Below, piece after piece: positions 35,196-45,623 of a DNA stretch of 64,000 bases. Source of the stretch: Berberis thunbergii (taxonomy: Eukaryota > Streptophyta > Magnoliopsida > Ranunculales > Berberidaceae); the NCBI GenBank assembly GCA_003290165.1, contig QNQO01000651.1, positions 372,001 through 436,000 of the forward strand, read 5' to 3'. The position numbers and the translations under genes were made by a program. How positions within the stretch are numbered: the stretch's first letter is position 1; the number at the start of each line of letters is the position of its first letter. The notes beneath the pieces were generated by a model. It did not search any database. It was not told where the DNA came from and saw nothing but the letters and a program-made list of their open reading frames with translations.

Positions 35196-37190
35196 TTAAA
35201 CACGGGAAGAAGATTTACTCCTCTTAGTCTTACGACGATTACTCGGAAGAGCCGCCGGTTTGACTTTGTCCTGAAGATTCTCATCAGAGTGTGCCCCCAA
35301 AGATAGGTCAGTAATACCCTGTGAATTCGGCTCCAACTCCGAGTCCGACGCAGCCACGTCACTGTCATCTGTGGCGCTATCAAGTGTAGTAGAAGTCATT
35401 GAATTTTTCTTATGTTTCAACACACGAGTCTCCTCGAACAACTGAACAACAACATCAAACAATTCACCCCCATTCTTGTCCTTCCTCGCCTCCTCGGGCA
35501 CTGAAAGCGTACCAGACACCGCGGGTATTGCTCACTTGGCCAGAACCGCTGTCAAGCGATCCAACACTATTGACTGCCCCTACGTCCTATTTCGATCCAT
35601 GCTCAATGGATAGCATCCCTGACTGAGCGATCAAATGAGCTGATTCGCCCCTGGCTACCTGCGCTGACTGGGAAGGCGCAGCATCCGCGATGGCAGTCTG
35701 GACCCAACACTGCACCGTGGACTGGTTGGGCCTGGGAGCAGATGTCATCCTTGGACTGGCGGTGGTCGCAGGTGGAGCGTCCTGTGGCGAAGCCACACCA
35801 ATATCTCCTACTGGAACACTGAGCCTAGGATGCGCTGAGTTGCACAAAGACTGGTCCAGCGGGCATAAGACAGCTACGTTCTCCGTTCCAAGTTGCGCTG
35901 AAGAGCGCAAAGTCTGATCCAAAGCAGCTGCATTCGTTGATTCCGATTGCACCAATTGAGTGTCGCTATGAACATCATGCAGCTGTGCCGCAAGGGGAAA
36001 TCCGGGCAAGTATTGTCCTTTGTCATGACATCGGACCTACCACTTTTGGACCCTGAGATTACATCATCTGGTGGCAGTGGCAACTGTTCGTGAATACCAA
36101 TAGTATTTGCAATCTCCGAAGTTGTGTACCCCGCCTCTAGAAGGCATTCTTCCGTAGATTCTGGAACCTGCTCAGCACTAACATGAACCATTTTCTCACT
36201 CCCATCTGCTTCTATGTTTTCAGAAAGCGACTCAAATTTGTTTGACAGAACCACCTTAACCGGATCCCTGGCTACCGGCCTCTGCTCACCTACGTCTTCC
36301 TCAAGTTCCACCCCCTGGCTGTTTTTTGCTCCACTCGGTCCAACTGTGGGATTTTGATTCTTAGATTTTTTGAGAACGGAAACGTATTGTTGCTTTATGT
36401 TTTTGTTTTCAACCTGCGGCTGTACCGCCTTTTTCCGCTTTATCGAAAGTCGGGCCTCCCCCTCCGCCCTTATTACCAAGCTTTTTCCTGCAAAACTCCT
36501 CTTGGTGACCTATCAAAGAGCAAAAATCGCAATATTTGAAACCAGGATACTCAATCTTTTGCCAGAATCCCCTGTTATTTGCCCTGTCTATCCATACTCT
36601 ATGTGGTAATTTCTTCCACTAAGGACATCTCCACGCATACTCTGGCAAAACTCGGGCGCGAGAGGCAGCGAGTATGATCATCCATCCGTAAAAAACCACC
36701 AAAGAGTTGCCAATTGCTTTTAAAATAGGATGATGAAATAAATGCAAAGGTAAGTTAGGCAACTCTATCCAAAGTGGCACCGAAATGGGGTCTTCCTTCA
36801 AACTGAAACCATCGTGCCAACGGAAAGCTTTAAACCGAACTCCACGAATCAGAAAGGAGTCGCGCGACAAGGACTTTCTTTGCTTCCATTTCAGACTGAA
36901 TCGAACTAACACGTGACGATTGATTCAGCAACCCCAGCGAAAATCACCCAAAAATTGCCCCATGATCTGTGAATCGAATCTCGGAATATCTGCCAAAGTT
37001 GGTCTTGTATTGGAAAATTTGAGACGAGGACAGTTTCTCCATTGAAAGCTTCACCACGAACTTCATCCGATGCGTGATGCCAATTGCAGGTGCCCCCTCT
37101 TTACGAAAATGAGTACCTTCGACCTGAGTCTCCCAGTGTAACAAAATTCAAATTTCGAAGAAAGTTAGGGGCTGCAATGCTTCCCATTCA
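35196..37190 (-). pseudogene. LINE ORF1: DUF4283 plus zinc-knuckle gag-like protein
   Basis: The minus strand encodes a DUF4283 domain in two pieces. The N-terminal part is 37144-36944 (THRMKFVVKLS, FTDHGAIF). The second part is 36912-36619 (VRFKAFRWHDGF, VPLWIELPNLPLHLFHHPIL). A CCHC zinc knuckle CDFCSLIGHQEEFC follows at about 36490-36530, then a long low-complexity C-terminal region to about 35196 in several frames. This is the nucleic-acid-binding ORF1 typical of plant L1 elements. Stops and frame changes make it a pseudogene. It is not closely similar to the DUF4283 relics at 230 and 9730. Confidence 0.8.
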
Positions 37191-37583
37191 CAGTGCCCTG
37201 TTGACATTTACAAAATGAGGCGGCTACCTAGAGGCAGGACCTTGACAGATCCTTCCACCACGCAAAGAAGCAAGTCTCTGCAAAGGAACCGCCACGCAAG
37301 GAAAACGTCTTTGCTGTCTCTGACAGATGAGCCGCCTACCACGCTGTAGCAGCAGTTGTCGAGGGTGACGTCTTGATGACGACGGTGCGTGACGGCGATT
37401 GGCGCAACGCCTCAAGGCGTAGAAACCTAGGCGAGCCGCCAAGGCTTCAATGGCGCAGATTTGCTCCCACAGACTTGGGACGGCTGAGATCGTAAGATCG
37501 AAACAAAAATTTAATTCCCAAAGTGTCCTCAAAATCGCCTCAGAGCTGTAATCCTCTTAGAAGTTATCGTACTATCCAACGTC

Positions 37584-38095
37584 TATACACCAATTTGTTA
37601 AAATCAAATGGTATACGACTTCAAATCGAAATCCACAAATTTGGATAATTTAGTCATGTTGATAACAAAGCTCAATATTAAAAATCAACAATTTGGATAT
37701 TTTATATTTCAAAATCACCTAATTCTGTAATTTGAAACCCAAATTTTATTTTATTTTGGAAAGGTGAGTTGAGTTTTTATTTGTGATATCATCAATCACA
37801 AGTCTATCAGATGAGCTAGTATGCATTGGCAAAATGATTTTATACACCAATTTGTTAAAATCAAAATGGTATACGACTTCAAATCGAAATCAACAAATTT
37901 GGATAATTTAGTCATGTTGATAACAAAGCTCAATATTAAAAATCAACAATTTGGATATTTTCTATTCAAAATCACCTAATTCACTAATTTTAAATCCAAT
38001 TTTTTTTTTTTTTTTAAAAGGTGAGTCGGGTTTCTATTTGTGATATCATCCATTAATGACAAGTCTATCAGATGTGCTAGTACCTCATTGACAAA
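37584..38095. repeat. Tandem duplication of a ~260-bp unit (LINE target)
   Basis: Unit A is 30516-30550 plus 37600-37825 (split by the LINE). Unit B is 37826-38092. Both run GCATTGGCAAAATGATTTTA, TACACCAATTTGTTAAAATC and on through a SINE-like head. On the minus strand that head has TAGCTCATCTGATAGAC, an A-box-like motif, at about 37800-37816; the unit-B version, TAGCACATCTGATAGAC, is at about 38065-38082. Unit B serves as the empty site for the LINE. Confidence 0.8.
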
Positions 38096-39720
38096 ACCCT
38101 AATTTACACTCCCTAAATTTTGGAAACAGGTTTTGAGTTTCAGAATTCGAAACAAACCAGAAATCACCACTTAGGGTGTGTTTGGTTGCATGGAATCCTA
38201 TGCCATGAGAATTCATGAGGGGACCACTACATTTTAGGCTTTATATCTCCATCCCTATTTAATCAAGAGTTTGAGAATCTTGCTTCTGCCAAGGAAGGTC
38301 CAGTTTATGAACAGACCATGATCCAAAGTCAATGGTGCCAAAGTAAGGAGTGATATTCAATTGCCTAAAATGTAGTGGCGCTCACATTATGCAAGGAAAA
38401 GTCAACCACGCATCTAGATGAACTGTGGCTTCCACTACCTATTTCCCTCGTTGTTTTTCGCCAAAACCTCGATCTAGGATTTTATTTAAATAACTTGATC
38501 ATGCGTTTGTGATAATGGTGTGATTACCAAAATAGTGACTTTTGTATCAACTAGGGATGTATCTTTGTACGTACAGAAATTCCAGGGAGCCAGCCTCGAG
38601 ATAAGTGAAACCATCTTGAGATATGTGTCATCATTTATCTCAAGGGACACTCATCCCTCGTTCTCTAGAAGGGCTCTTATATATAATTGCAAATATATAT
38701 TTTATAAAATGAATTATTATCTCCAATTTTTTTTTTGCAGTAAAATACAAAGATTATTATTAAAGATAATCTTTATTATCTCCAATCTATTCACACAATG
38801 AACAATTAAACACAAGTTATATCTAAAAACATCGCAATCTAAGGATGTGCAATCATGCAAGTACTACTTGATTTAGTATTATGTTTGCTTATGTAGCAGA
38901 GTTATATATATAACCATTAAACGCCTTTATCATTAGATAAGACCCAATGTTGCCGATTTTTTTTTTTTTTTTATCTCTCATAAACCTTTTTTTTCCGTAT
39001 ATTTTTATTTGTTTTTCACAAAAGGTCTATTTATTCGAGTGGCCAAAACAAGGAATCTACGTACAAGTGTCGATTTGATATACTAATATCCGAAAATGAC
39101 AACCTATTAATCGAAACTATGTGAACTAGCTAGGATGAAAGAAAGAAAGAAAAATTGTAGAGATGTGTACCATAGATAAAAGTTAAATTCACTTGGAAGA
39201 ATCACAAATAAAGCCCAATATAGATTGCAAAAATAGAAGGGAAAGAAGAATACCTACAAGTTTCCTTGTTGACAAAAGAAGTCTGAACTTATGCATGAAA
39301 GAAGCAAGTGCAAATATGATCTTCTCTTCATTCTTTTTTGTAGTCCCATTGTGGTTTCTTTTTCTCTTCTTTGAACCCTACAAATGAAAGATAAGTACAT
39401 CAAAAGCTAAAAATTTGTGTTATTTGTACGTGAGGCTGAGATGAGTGACCATACTGAAAAGTATAAAAGGGAAATCAAATGGATGGTTTATAAAAGGTTC
39501 CCAAAAGAAATGTTGTGAAGCACAAACATTTGTATTCATTTCTTTACACACTTTCAGCCCCCACACACCACAAAAGTGCCAGTGTACATATTTGTATACA
39601 TAAAGTTGAATGTGGATATATAAACAACTTGGCACAACCGCGTACCTAAGACCAGCGCTGAAGCCCACCAAAATGAATATATAAGTGAGTAAACCATTTA
39701 GTGGAACATATGGAACTTTA
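38096..39720. other. Intergenic; no gene seen
   Basis: Contains the 68-bp MITE-like start shared with 5859-5926 (38173-38240), poly(T) tracts near 38955-38972 and otherwise AT-rich sequence without a supported frame. Confidence 0.5.
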
Positions 39721-39937
39721 GAACATCTCCAATAGAACCCGTCTAACTGTCGAGGAAGACAGCGAGGGACCCCACAGGGGGGGAGAGAGCCGTTTATTTT
39801 CCCTGAGACGCGCGCTTGAATTATCAACTCACACATCCCGAAAGTTCAAGCGCACATCACGGGGAGATGGATGGCTCCCATCCCCCCCTGTGGGGTCCCT
39901 CGCTGGTTCCCTCAACAATTAGAATTTTTCTCTCCAA
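39721..39937. mobile_element. Foldback MITE, longest member
   Basis: A GC-rich hairpin in AT-rich DNA. The left arm AACTGTCGAGGAAGACAGCG, AGGGACCCCACAGGGGGGGA pairs with TCCCCCCCTGTGGGGTCCCT, CGCTGGTTCCCTCAACAATT. Inner arms CTTGAATTATCAACTC / GAAAGTTCAAGCGC pair weakly. It begins GAACATCTCCAATAGAACCC, a motif often seen at the start of plant MITEs. Confidence 0.65.
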
Positions 39938-40086
39938 TATGGTAGATATGGAATTTAGGGCAAGCAGCCTAAGAAGACACTCCTAATTACAATGTAATTC
40001 TCAGTTGGAGGACTCAGATGTATAATTATTGGAGAAATTTTTTTTTTAATTTTTTAAAATAATTTATTTAATTTATAGAAAAAAAA

Positions 40087-40831
40087 CTAAGGGTAACCGT
40101 CCCATCTCGATCTCATCCCAAATTTTTCTGAATCCTTTTGGGATTTATCAAACTCATCCCGATCCCGTCACGTCCCGATCTAGAAATTACTCTTTTAAAG
40201 AAAAGTTTTAGGATGTGTTGAAATTAATCAAAACATCTATTGTTTGAAAATTTACTTGCTTGATTTGGTATTATTTGTTTGGTTAAAAACTTCAATTTAG
40301 ATATTTTAGGTTAAATAGAATTCATGAAAATTTATGTTTTTTTTTATATTTTAGATTGGTTATAGAACAATTATTTTTGTAGAAAATAGGCAAATAATGG
40401 TTTGGGTTAGTTTTGCACTGTGAGTTCTGTAGTTGGAGAACATTACTCCTAATTGTATCTCGTATGAATGATATTTCAATTCTTGCAAAAATATGCAAGA
40501 CAAATTTGTTAAAAAGCTCATTCGTTATCTCATTATTCACTTGACAAACTTAATTTCATTGTAAAATAATCATTTACAAAAAATTTATATAACATTTAAT
40601 ATTGTTATAATGAAAATTATATGTACATAAAATTGACATTATTGATGTCTAAGCACTATGAGATGAAATTATTTTGTTATTTTCATTGGAGGACTATCTA
40701 GTACATGTTCATCCCGTCCCGTCCCGTTCAATCCCGAACATGTTTGGGATGGGATGAGGTCTATTCCATCTCAATCCCAATTGAACAGAATGAAATAAGA
40801 ATGAAGTCAATCTCGTTTCGTAACCACCCTT
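40087..40831. mobile_element. hAT-like MITE beside the CACTA end
   Basis: About 745 bp with inverted ends CTAAGGGTAACCGTCCCATC on the left and, read inward from the right, CTAAGGGTGGTTACGAAACG. Subterminal motifs TCCCGTCCCG/CGGGACGGG and GGGATGAG/CTCATCCC occur near both ends, as in many hAT MITEs. The flanking octamers AAAAAAAC and GAAAGAAC match at only 6 of 8 positions, so the duplication has decayed or the edges are a base or two off. It ends 62 bp before the CACTA element. Confidence 0.55.
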
Positions 40832-40890
40832 AGAAAGAACATGATCAAGGTAAGGACTTAGAAAAAAAAACGTATATGTTGACGTTGAAT

Positions 40891-40893
40891 GGT
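40891..40893. repeat. CACTA target-site duplication (GGT), left
   Basis: GGT precedes the left terminus CACTACACC. The same triplet follows the right terminus at 60976-60978. A 3-bp duplication is the rule for CACTA elements. Confidence 0.85.
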
Positions 40894-40910
40894 CACTACA
40901 CCAAAAACCC

Positions 40911-41395
40911 CATTTAGCCACGCCAACCTGGCCACGGCTCTAAACCGTTGGTATATTTGCCACGGCTCTAAAACCGTAGCTATATTTACCAACGGCTTAA
41001 AACCGTGGGTAAAAAAGACCTGGCCACGGCTTAAAACCGTTGGTATATTTGGAATGGCTAAAAACCGTGGTTAATATTAGCAACGGCTCCAAACCGTAGG
41101 AAGTATTAGCAACAGTTTTAAACCGTTGCAACATAATACTTTAGCAACGGTTCTCAGCCGTGGCTACGTATAGAAACGACTCAAAACCGTTGCAAAAATA
41201 AAATTTAGCAACGGTTCTGAACCGTGGCTATGGATAGCAACGGCCTAAAACCGTTGCAACAAAATATTTTAGCAACGGTTCTAAACCGTGGCTATGGATA
41301 GCAACGGCTCAAAACCGTTGCAAAATAAAATTTAGCAACGGTTCTAAACCGTGGCTAGCTATAGCAACGGCTCAGAACCGTGGCTACATGAAAAG
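40911..41395. repeat. CACTA left subterminal repeat array
   Basis: About 17-18 units of the form GGCTNNAAACCGT(G/T)G or AGCAACGGTTCTAAACCGTGG, spaced about 25-35 bp. Each unit is itself a near-palindrome (ACGGTT...AACCGT). In En/Spm-type elements such arrays are the binding sites of the TNPA protein. The central part has a higher-order repeat of about 60-65 bp: CGGCTCAAAACCGTTGCAA, AATAAAATTTAGCAACGGTT. Confidence 0.88.
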
Positions 41396-42580
41396 CTGAA
41401 AAAATTTTGGGCGGGGTATATTGGCGCTCGACATTCCCTCCACTCGCCATCGACAATAATCTTCCCTCCTCCCCTCCACTCGACCTCGTCTTCTTCGCTG
41501 CTCCCTCCCTCGACTCGACTTCCCTGCGCCTTCTTCCCTGCTCCCTCCCTCGACTTCCTTCCTCCCCTCCTTCCCTGCTCCTCCCCTCCTTCCCTGCTCC
41601 TCCCTCGACTTCCCTCCTCCCCTGGTCTTCCCTCCACTCGGCGTCTTCAAATCAATCACGCCCCCTCTCGTACAGGTACTCTCTCTCTCTCTTGTATTTT
41701 TTAATGAAATTAGGGTTCCGAACAAATTGCAAGTCTTTGAGCATTGTTGACTAGGTATACAACTGCAAGTCTTTGAGTGATTGCAGAAGATGTTTTCATT
41801 TTGGGAAAAAATAACTAGGTATACAATTGGATTGGGGAAGATGTTTTCATTTTCGTTTCATATTTTTGTATTTAAGTTTTAATTTGATACATGTATTATC
41901 CTTGAATTTTTTTTTTATTGGAATAGAGAAGTAATCCTATGTCCATATGGAGAAATATTCAATTGGTTGAAGTTGAAGAAAGAAATAAAACATTCTATCC
42001 CTGATGCTCTTCCATGTTCTAGTGCCATATGAATTAAACGGATGTCTAGGATGACTAGTGCCATATGAATAAAGTCTATTTTTAAGTTTGTGATCGAGAC
42101 GTATTTATTGATTGATTCTGCATACTGTTTGTGTCGCGAGCAACATCAACTGATGTTAGCATTTCTGTAGCAGATTACAATAGCTCTCATATAGTGGAAA
42201 TGTTGTATTGCTGATGTTGCCACTGATGTGTGAGTATCTTTGGTCACAGAGAATTGAATTGAAACTATTATCAGCGATGGTGATATTAGTTTTAGGGTCT
42301 AGTTGTACTATTTGAACCAAAGGAACAAAAGACTAATATGACAGTTTCGAAATCCTATACAAAAGCCAAAGGGAAAAAAATGAGGGTAATTCATTTTTAT
42401 TTATTTTTTTCCATTTTGCAATTCCTAGCTTGTATTCTGTTCATTCAACTCGAATTAGTTCATCATGATCCATGCTGGGTAGTTTGCAGTATACAACCAC
42501 ATGTAGACCACAAATGATCGTATTCATCAGTTATGATAACATATCTGAATACACATTTCATTTCCTTGGACAATCAAAGA
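41396..42580. other. CT-rich leader-like region of the CACTA element
   Basis: Bases 41430-41700 are an imperfect CTCCCTCCCTCGACTTC repeat ending in a CTCTCTCTCTCT tract, as often found in promoters and 5' leaders. The long frames on both strands here are compositional. The rest is AT-rich with no supported gene. A non-coding leader exon of the transposase genes could begin here. Confidence 0.4.
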
Positions 42581-43051
42581 CTTCACTTAAACATTTGGGT
42601 TAAAGATTCTCTAAGATAAGATGGTGAAGAAACAAAGACCAAGGAGTGAAAGACATGACACTTTGCTCCCTTGCTTGGAAATAAATAGATTCTCAAGTTG
42701 TTCATTAGGGATTGCAGAAGCTTCTTCGGAGAGGAGCAGATGAAGCAGTAATACACATTCAACCAATATCCTAACAAGTTCCCCGTAAGCTTAGACAATT
42801 GGTCTCGTGTAAATGAAAAGAACGACTTTGGTTAACCATATTCAGAGTAAGTTCTAGTTAATCAAGCAAACATGTTTATAAACAGTGAATGAAGCGACTT
42901 AATTTGTAAGGAATTAACGCGCGGTCATCTGTTCATCATCATAAGCTTCACAATGGGAAATGATCAAATCCATCTTTAAGTACAAACATAAAAAATCAAA
43001 GAATAAAAGAAACATATAATACATTCATGAATGCATGCTCAACTTCCTCTC

Positions 43052-43177
43052 TCAATCACTTTTATCTTCAGCTTGTTGTCCCTCAGGTTCTTGCAATGAA
43101 ATGACAGTCTCAAATGCTCCAACGAGTGCCTTCACCTTGCTCTTCCTCTTCCCCACAAGCTTATGGGGAATGTCTAG
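43052..43177 (-). pseudogene. Captured C-terminal fragment of a calmodulin-binding-domain protein
   Basis: The minus strand reads LDIPHKLVGKRKSKVKALVG, then AFETVISLQEPEGQQAEDKS, ending D and TGA (43052-43054). The KVKALVGAFETVISLQE signature is that of the C-terminal plant calmodulin-binding domain (PF07839 type), and the stop lies where the family usually ends. Only about 41 codons remain. It is the only named fragment in the element that lies opposite to the transposase genes. The family assignment is from memory of the motif. Confidence 0.68.
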
Positions 43178-43329
43178 TAATATCATCCACCAAAAGTTAC
43201 AAGGAAGCTTTAATGGATAATTTTAACTTGTAATGTGCATTTTAAAACAAAATGTTTATATGTATGTTGGTCCACAAATTCTATTTTGTTGATGCTAATG
43301 ATAATGTTGCTTTATTGTCTATCTTCCAG

Positions 43330-43413
43330 CTACAGCAGGAACAAACAAGGCTGCCTGCAGTGGCAATACTTTGAACACGAGGAAGCTTGATAAAGAAACA
43401 GAAGTTCTTGCTC
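43330..43413 (+). pseudogene. MBF1: Captured exon of MBF1 (multiprotein bridging factor 1)
   Basis: An exon-like 84-bp segment bounded by CTTCCAG and GTGAGTA. It reads TAGTNKAACSGNTLNTRKLD followed by KETEVLA. This matches the linker just before the helix-turn-helix domain of plant MBF1 (AGTNKAASSGT-LNT-KLD pattern), a conserved transcription co-activator. No other MBF1 exon was found nearby. Splice borders are intact, so it could be spliced into a chimeric transcript. Confidence 0.75.
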
Positions 43414-45623
43414 GTGAGTACTCAACTCTTTGGATTTTGTGGTTTCTTACAGTTTAATTGTATCATCATTAGATTGCCTCTAGCTTCGACCAAGCTATTT
43501 TCTCACAATTTTATTTTGTTTTTGGTCATCAGTGTAGTAATCATAATTTACTGGGTTATGAATGAGTTTCCATAGATATAATCAAAAGAATGAATATAAA
43601 TAAATAAATAAATAAAGATGACTAGTACAAGAATGAAATTAAACAACATCGTGATTCATTCCCAAAGCCTAACCACAGCTGGTCTCAACATTTAATTAGG
43701 GGTTAGATTCTACGAACATAATGGGATTTTTTTGTTTGTATGGATTGAAATGAATATGGGTTTGAATTTGTTTGTATGGATTGGGATCATTTTATCAGTT
43801 TGGGATTTACAGTTTTGATGATTAGACAGACCAAAAGTTTATAACTTGGATACTGATGATCTTTATCGGAATGTCGAGTTTGGTATAGTACCAATCAAAT
43901 ATGAAGTTTATGATTTTTCCTTTCAGTCTATTTGTTTTCTTTTTATATTATGTGTTCTGACTTTTAATAGCTAAGATTCAATTTATTATAGGTTGAACTG
44001 GGATTTTGGGGATATTCTAATAGAGTCAACTTTAATGATACATAGGAGAACCAGTATTTACTCCCTCTGTTGTTGTCTTTGGTGATTTACAAGCTTGATT
44101 GTGAAGAGTCAACAGTGAGAGTTTCAATTTGCTAGAAAGGAGCTTTCCCTCACCTGCATACAATATTTCCATGGGCCTATAACCAGAGTACAACATCTAA
44201 GCAATTGACTGAAATAGATCCAAGAAATGGTAGGAGTGTTTAGTGAAGACATAGAAATGTGAAATTCTAGGAAGGTTCCTTAGAAATAGGGATCCAAGTT
44301 CATTGCTAGTTGAAGGCTAAAATCACTCTCCCAACTCACATTGTCTTCTTTCAATCACTGATAATGACATCTACGATGTTAACAACACCCATCCTCATTA
44401 GAGTAGGTTGCGGGTTAGAGTCTCATTATGGTCTGACTAGAATGGAGACTAATTACTCGCCGTGAATAACCTTCCAACTTTTTTAAACCATTCTATTGCA
44501 GCCTTGCCATTTCTGATATAGATATGAATAACCATGTCGTGTCTTTGTTTTCATAATGTTTTAATAAATGCCAACTGACTTCAGAGTTTGTGGTCCTAAC
44601 TCCCTTTAAATAACAAGTCAAGATAATCACAAAACAAGGCCACAGATTATGAAGATAAGACTACACAAACCAGAACAGAACATATCATCATTAAGCATAC
44701 AATATGATTCACTTCTTCAATGTTTCAAATCATGATCATCGTTGCTGAGACCACAAATTTACTGCTCAACTTAATTTATGATTTCAGTCATTGTAGATAA
44801 TCTAGCGGACATAAGTAACACTCTGTCGACTTCCATTTATGAGTATTATTCTTTAAAAAAATATATATTTAACATATTTGTACATCAGATGTGCTTCATG
44901 ACCTAATATCAGAAGCCTCTGAATGCAGTACCACATATGTTGAATTTCCTTTACTACACTTACTAGTTTCCCTTTAAAAGTGTTTGTTGTTTCAAAATTG
45001 TGTGTTAAACACTATTTTTTGGAGAGAAATATTTCCTTCATTTATTCTAGGATCTTTTTCATTAGAAACCAAACACACCCTATTGTTTTGCATCCATCCG
45101 TTGACATGTCTGGCAATATTGTAATCACTTGCCCTTTCAAAGTTTCACCATCTTACAGTCAGATTGATGAAGCTTATACAAGTTGATCACAGGTGTCAGA
45201 GATTTCCAAAATGAGTTATACAAGGGAACCATCCTCATTTTCCATTTTCATTTATAGAATATCACACATTTGTACGAGTCTGTTGATCAATATTAAGATG
45301 AGGTCTTTAAGGCTGATTGCCATGACTCAAGCGAAAAATGCATGTTTGCCCCAGAGTTCACTCTGGATAACGTTTGTAAAACGACGAGAAGTTGAATTAT
45401 CTACTCAAAAGTTAATGGTGACAGTGAATTCGAAATACCTACCTGGACGTGATTAAGGATCATAAATTCTGTAAATATAACCTCAATTGCACTGGTGAGG
45501 ATCTAGATTCCTTCCCAACTTAGTTACATGATTTATGAAACATAAACATAATAAGAAAACATAAAACACAAATAGTTACATGATATACGTATATCTAAAC
45601 TCTTAATTTTTTTGTGTGTAGAA
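43414..45623. other. CACTA interior before the transposase; no named gene
   Basis: AT-rich. It has a reverse-strand MITE-like end ACCAAACACACCC (45062-45074) and an exon-like stretch at about 45298-45390 reading DEVFKADCHDSSEKCM then FAPEFTLDNVCKTTRS, which I cannot assign. The last bases, TTTTTTTGTGTGTAG before 45622, form a good acceptor, so an upstream non-coding exon is likely. Confidence 0.4.

Larger units (their letters stand above)
30551..37583 (-). mobile_element. L1-type LINE, full length but decayed
   Basis: A 7.0-kb non-LTR retrotransposon on the minus strand. It is bounded by a perfect 16-bp target-site duplication (30535-30550 and 37584-37599). The 3' end is at the left with an oligo(A) tail (T-run 30548-30562 on the plus strand). 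The 5' leader runs from 37583 to about 37190. ORF1 lies at roughly 37190-35200 and ORF2 at 35170-31009. Both carry frameshifts and stops. The target is one unit of a tandem duplication; its neighbour at 37826-37860 shows the same site uninterrupted. Confidence 0.93.

Noticed and set aside
35587..36479. Separate host genes suggested by open frames on both strands
   Set aside because: These are the low-complexity C-terminal half of LINE ORF1 and its antisense shadow, within clear LINE boundaries.
40911..41395. CRISPR-like regularly spaced palindromic repeats
   Set aside because: The setting is plant nuclear DNA. The spacers are not unique sequences, and the array sits just inside a CACTA terminus with a mirror array at the other end, so it is a transposon subterminal array.
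41351..41754. Overlapping open frames of 92-117 residues on both strands
   Set aside because: All arise from the CTCCCTCCCTCGACTTC low-complexity tract; frames are open on both strands at once and no domain is visible.
42583..42798. Minus-strand frame near the CaM-binding fragment
   Set aside because: One frame gives a plausible SEEASAIPNEQLENLF segment, but I cannot match it to a family or to splice borders, so it is not listed as a captured exon.
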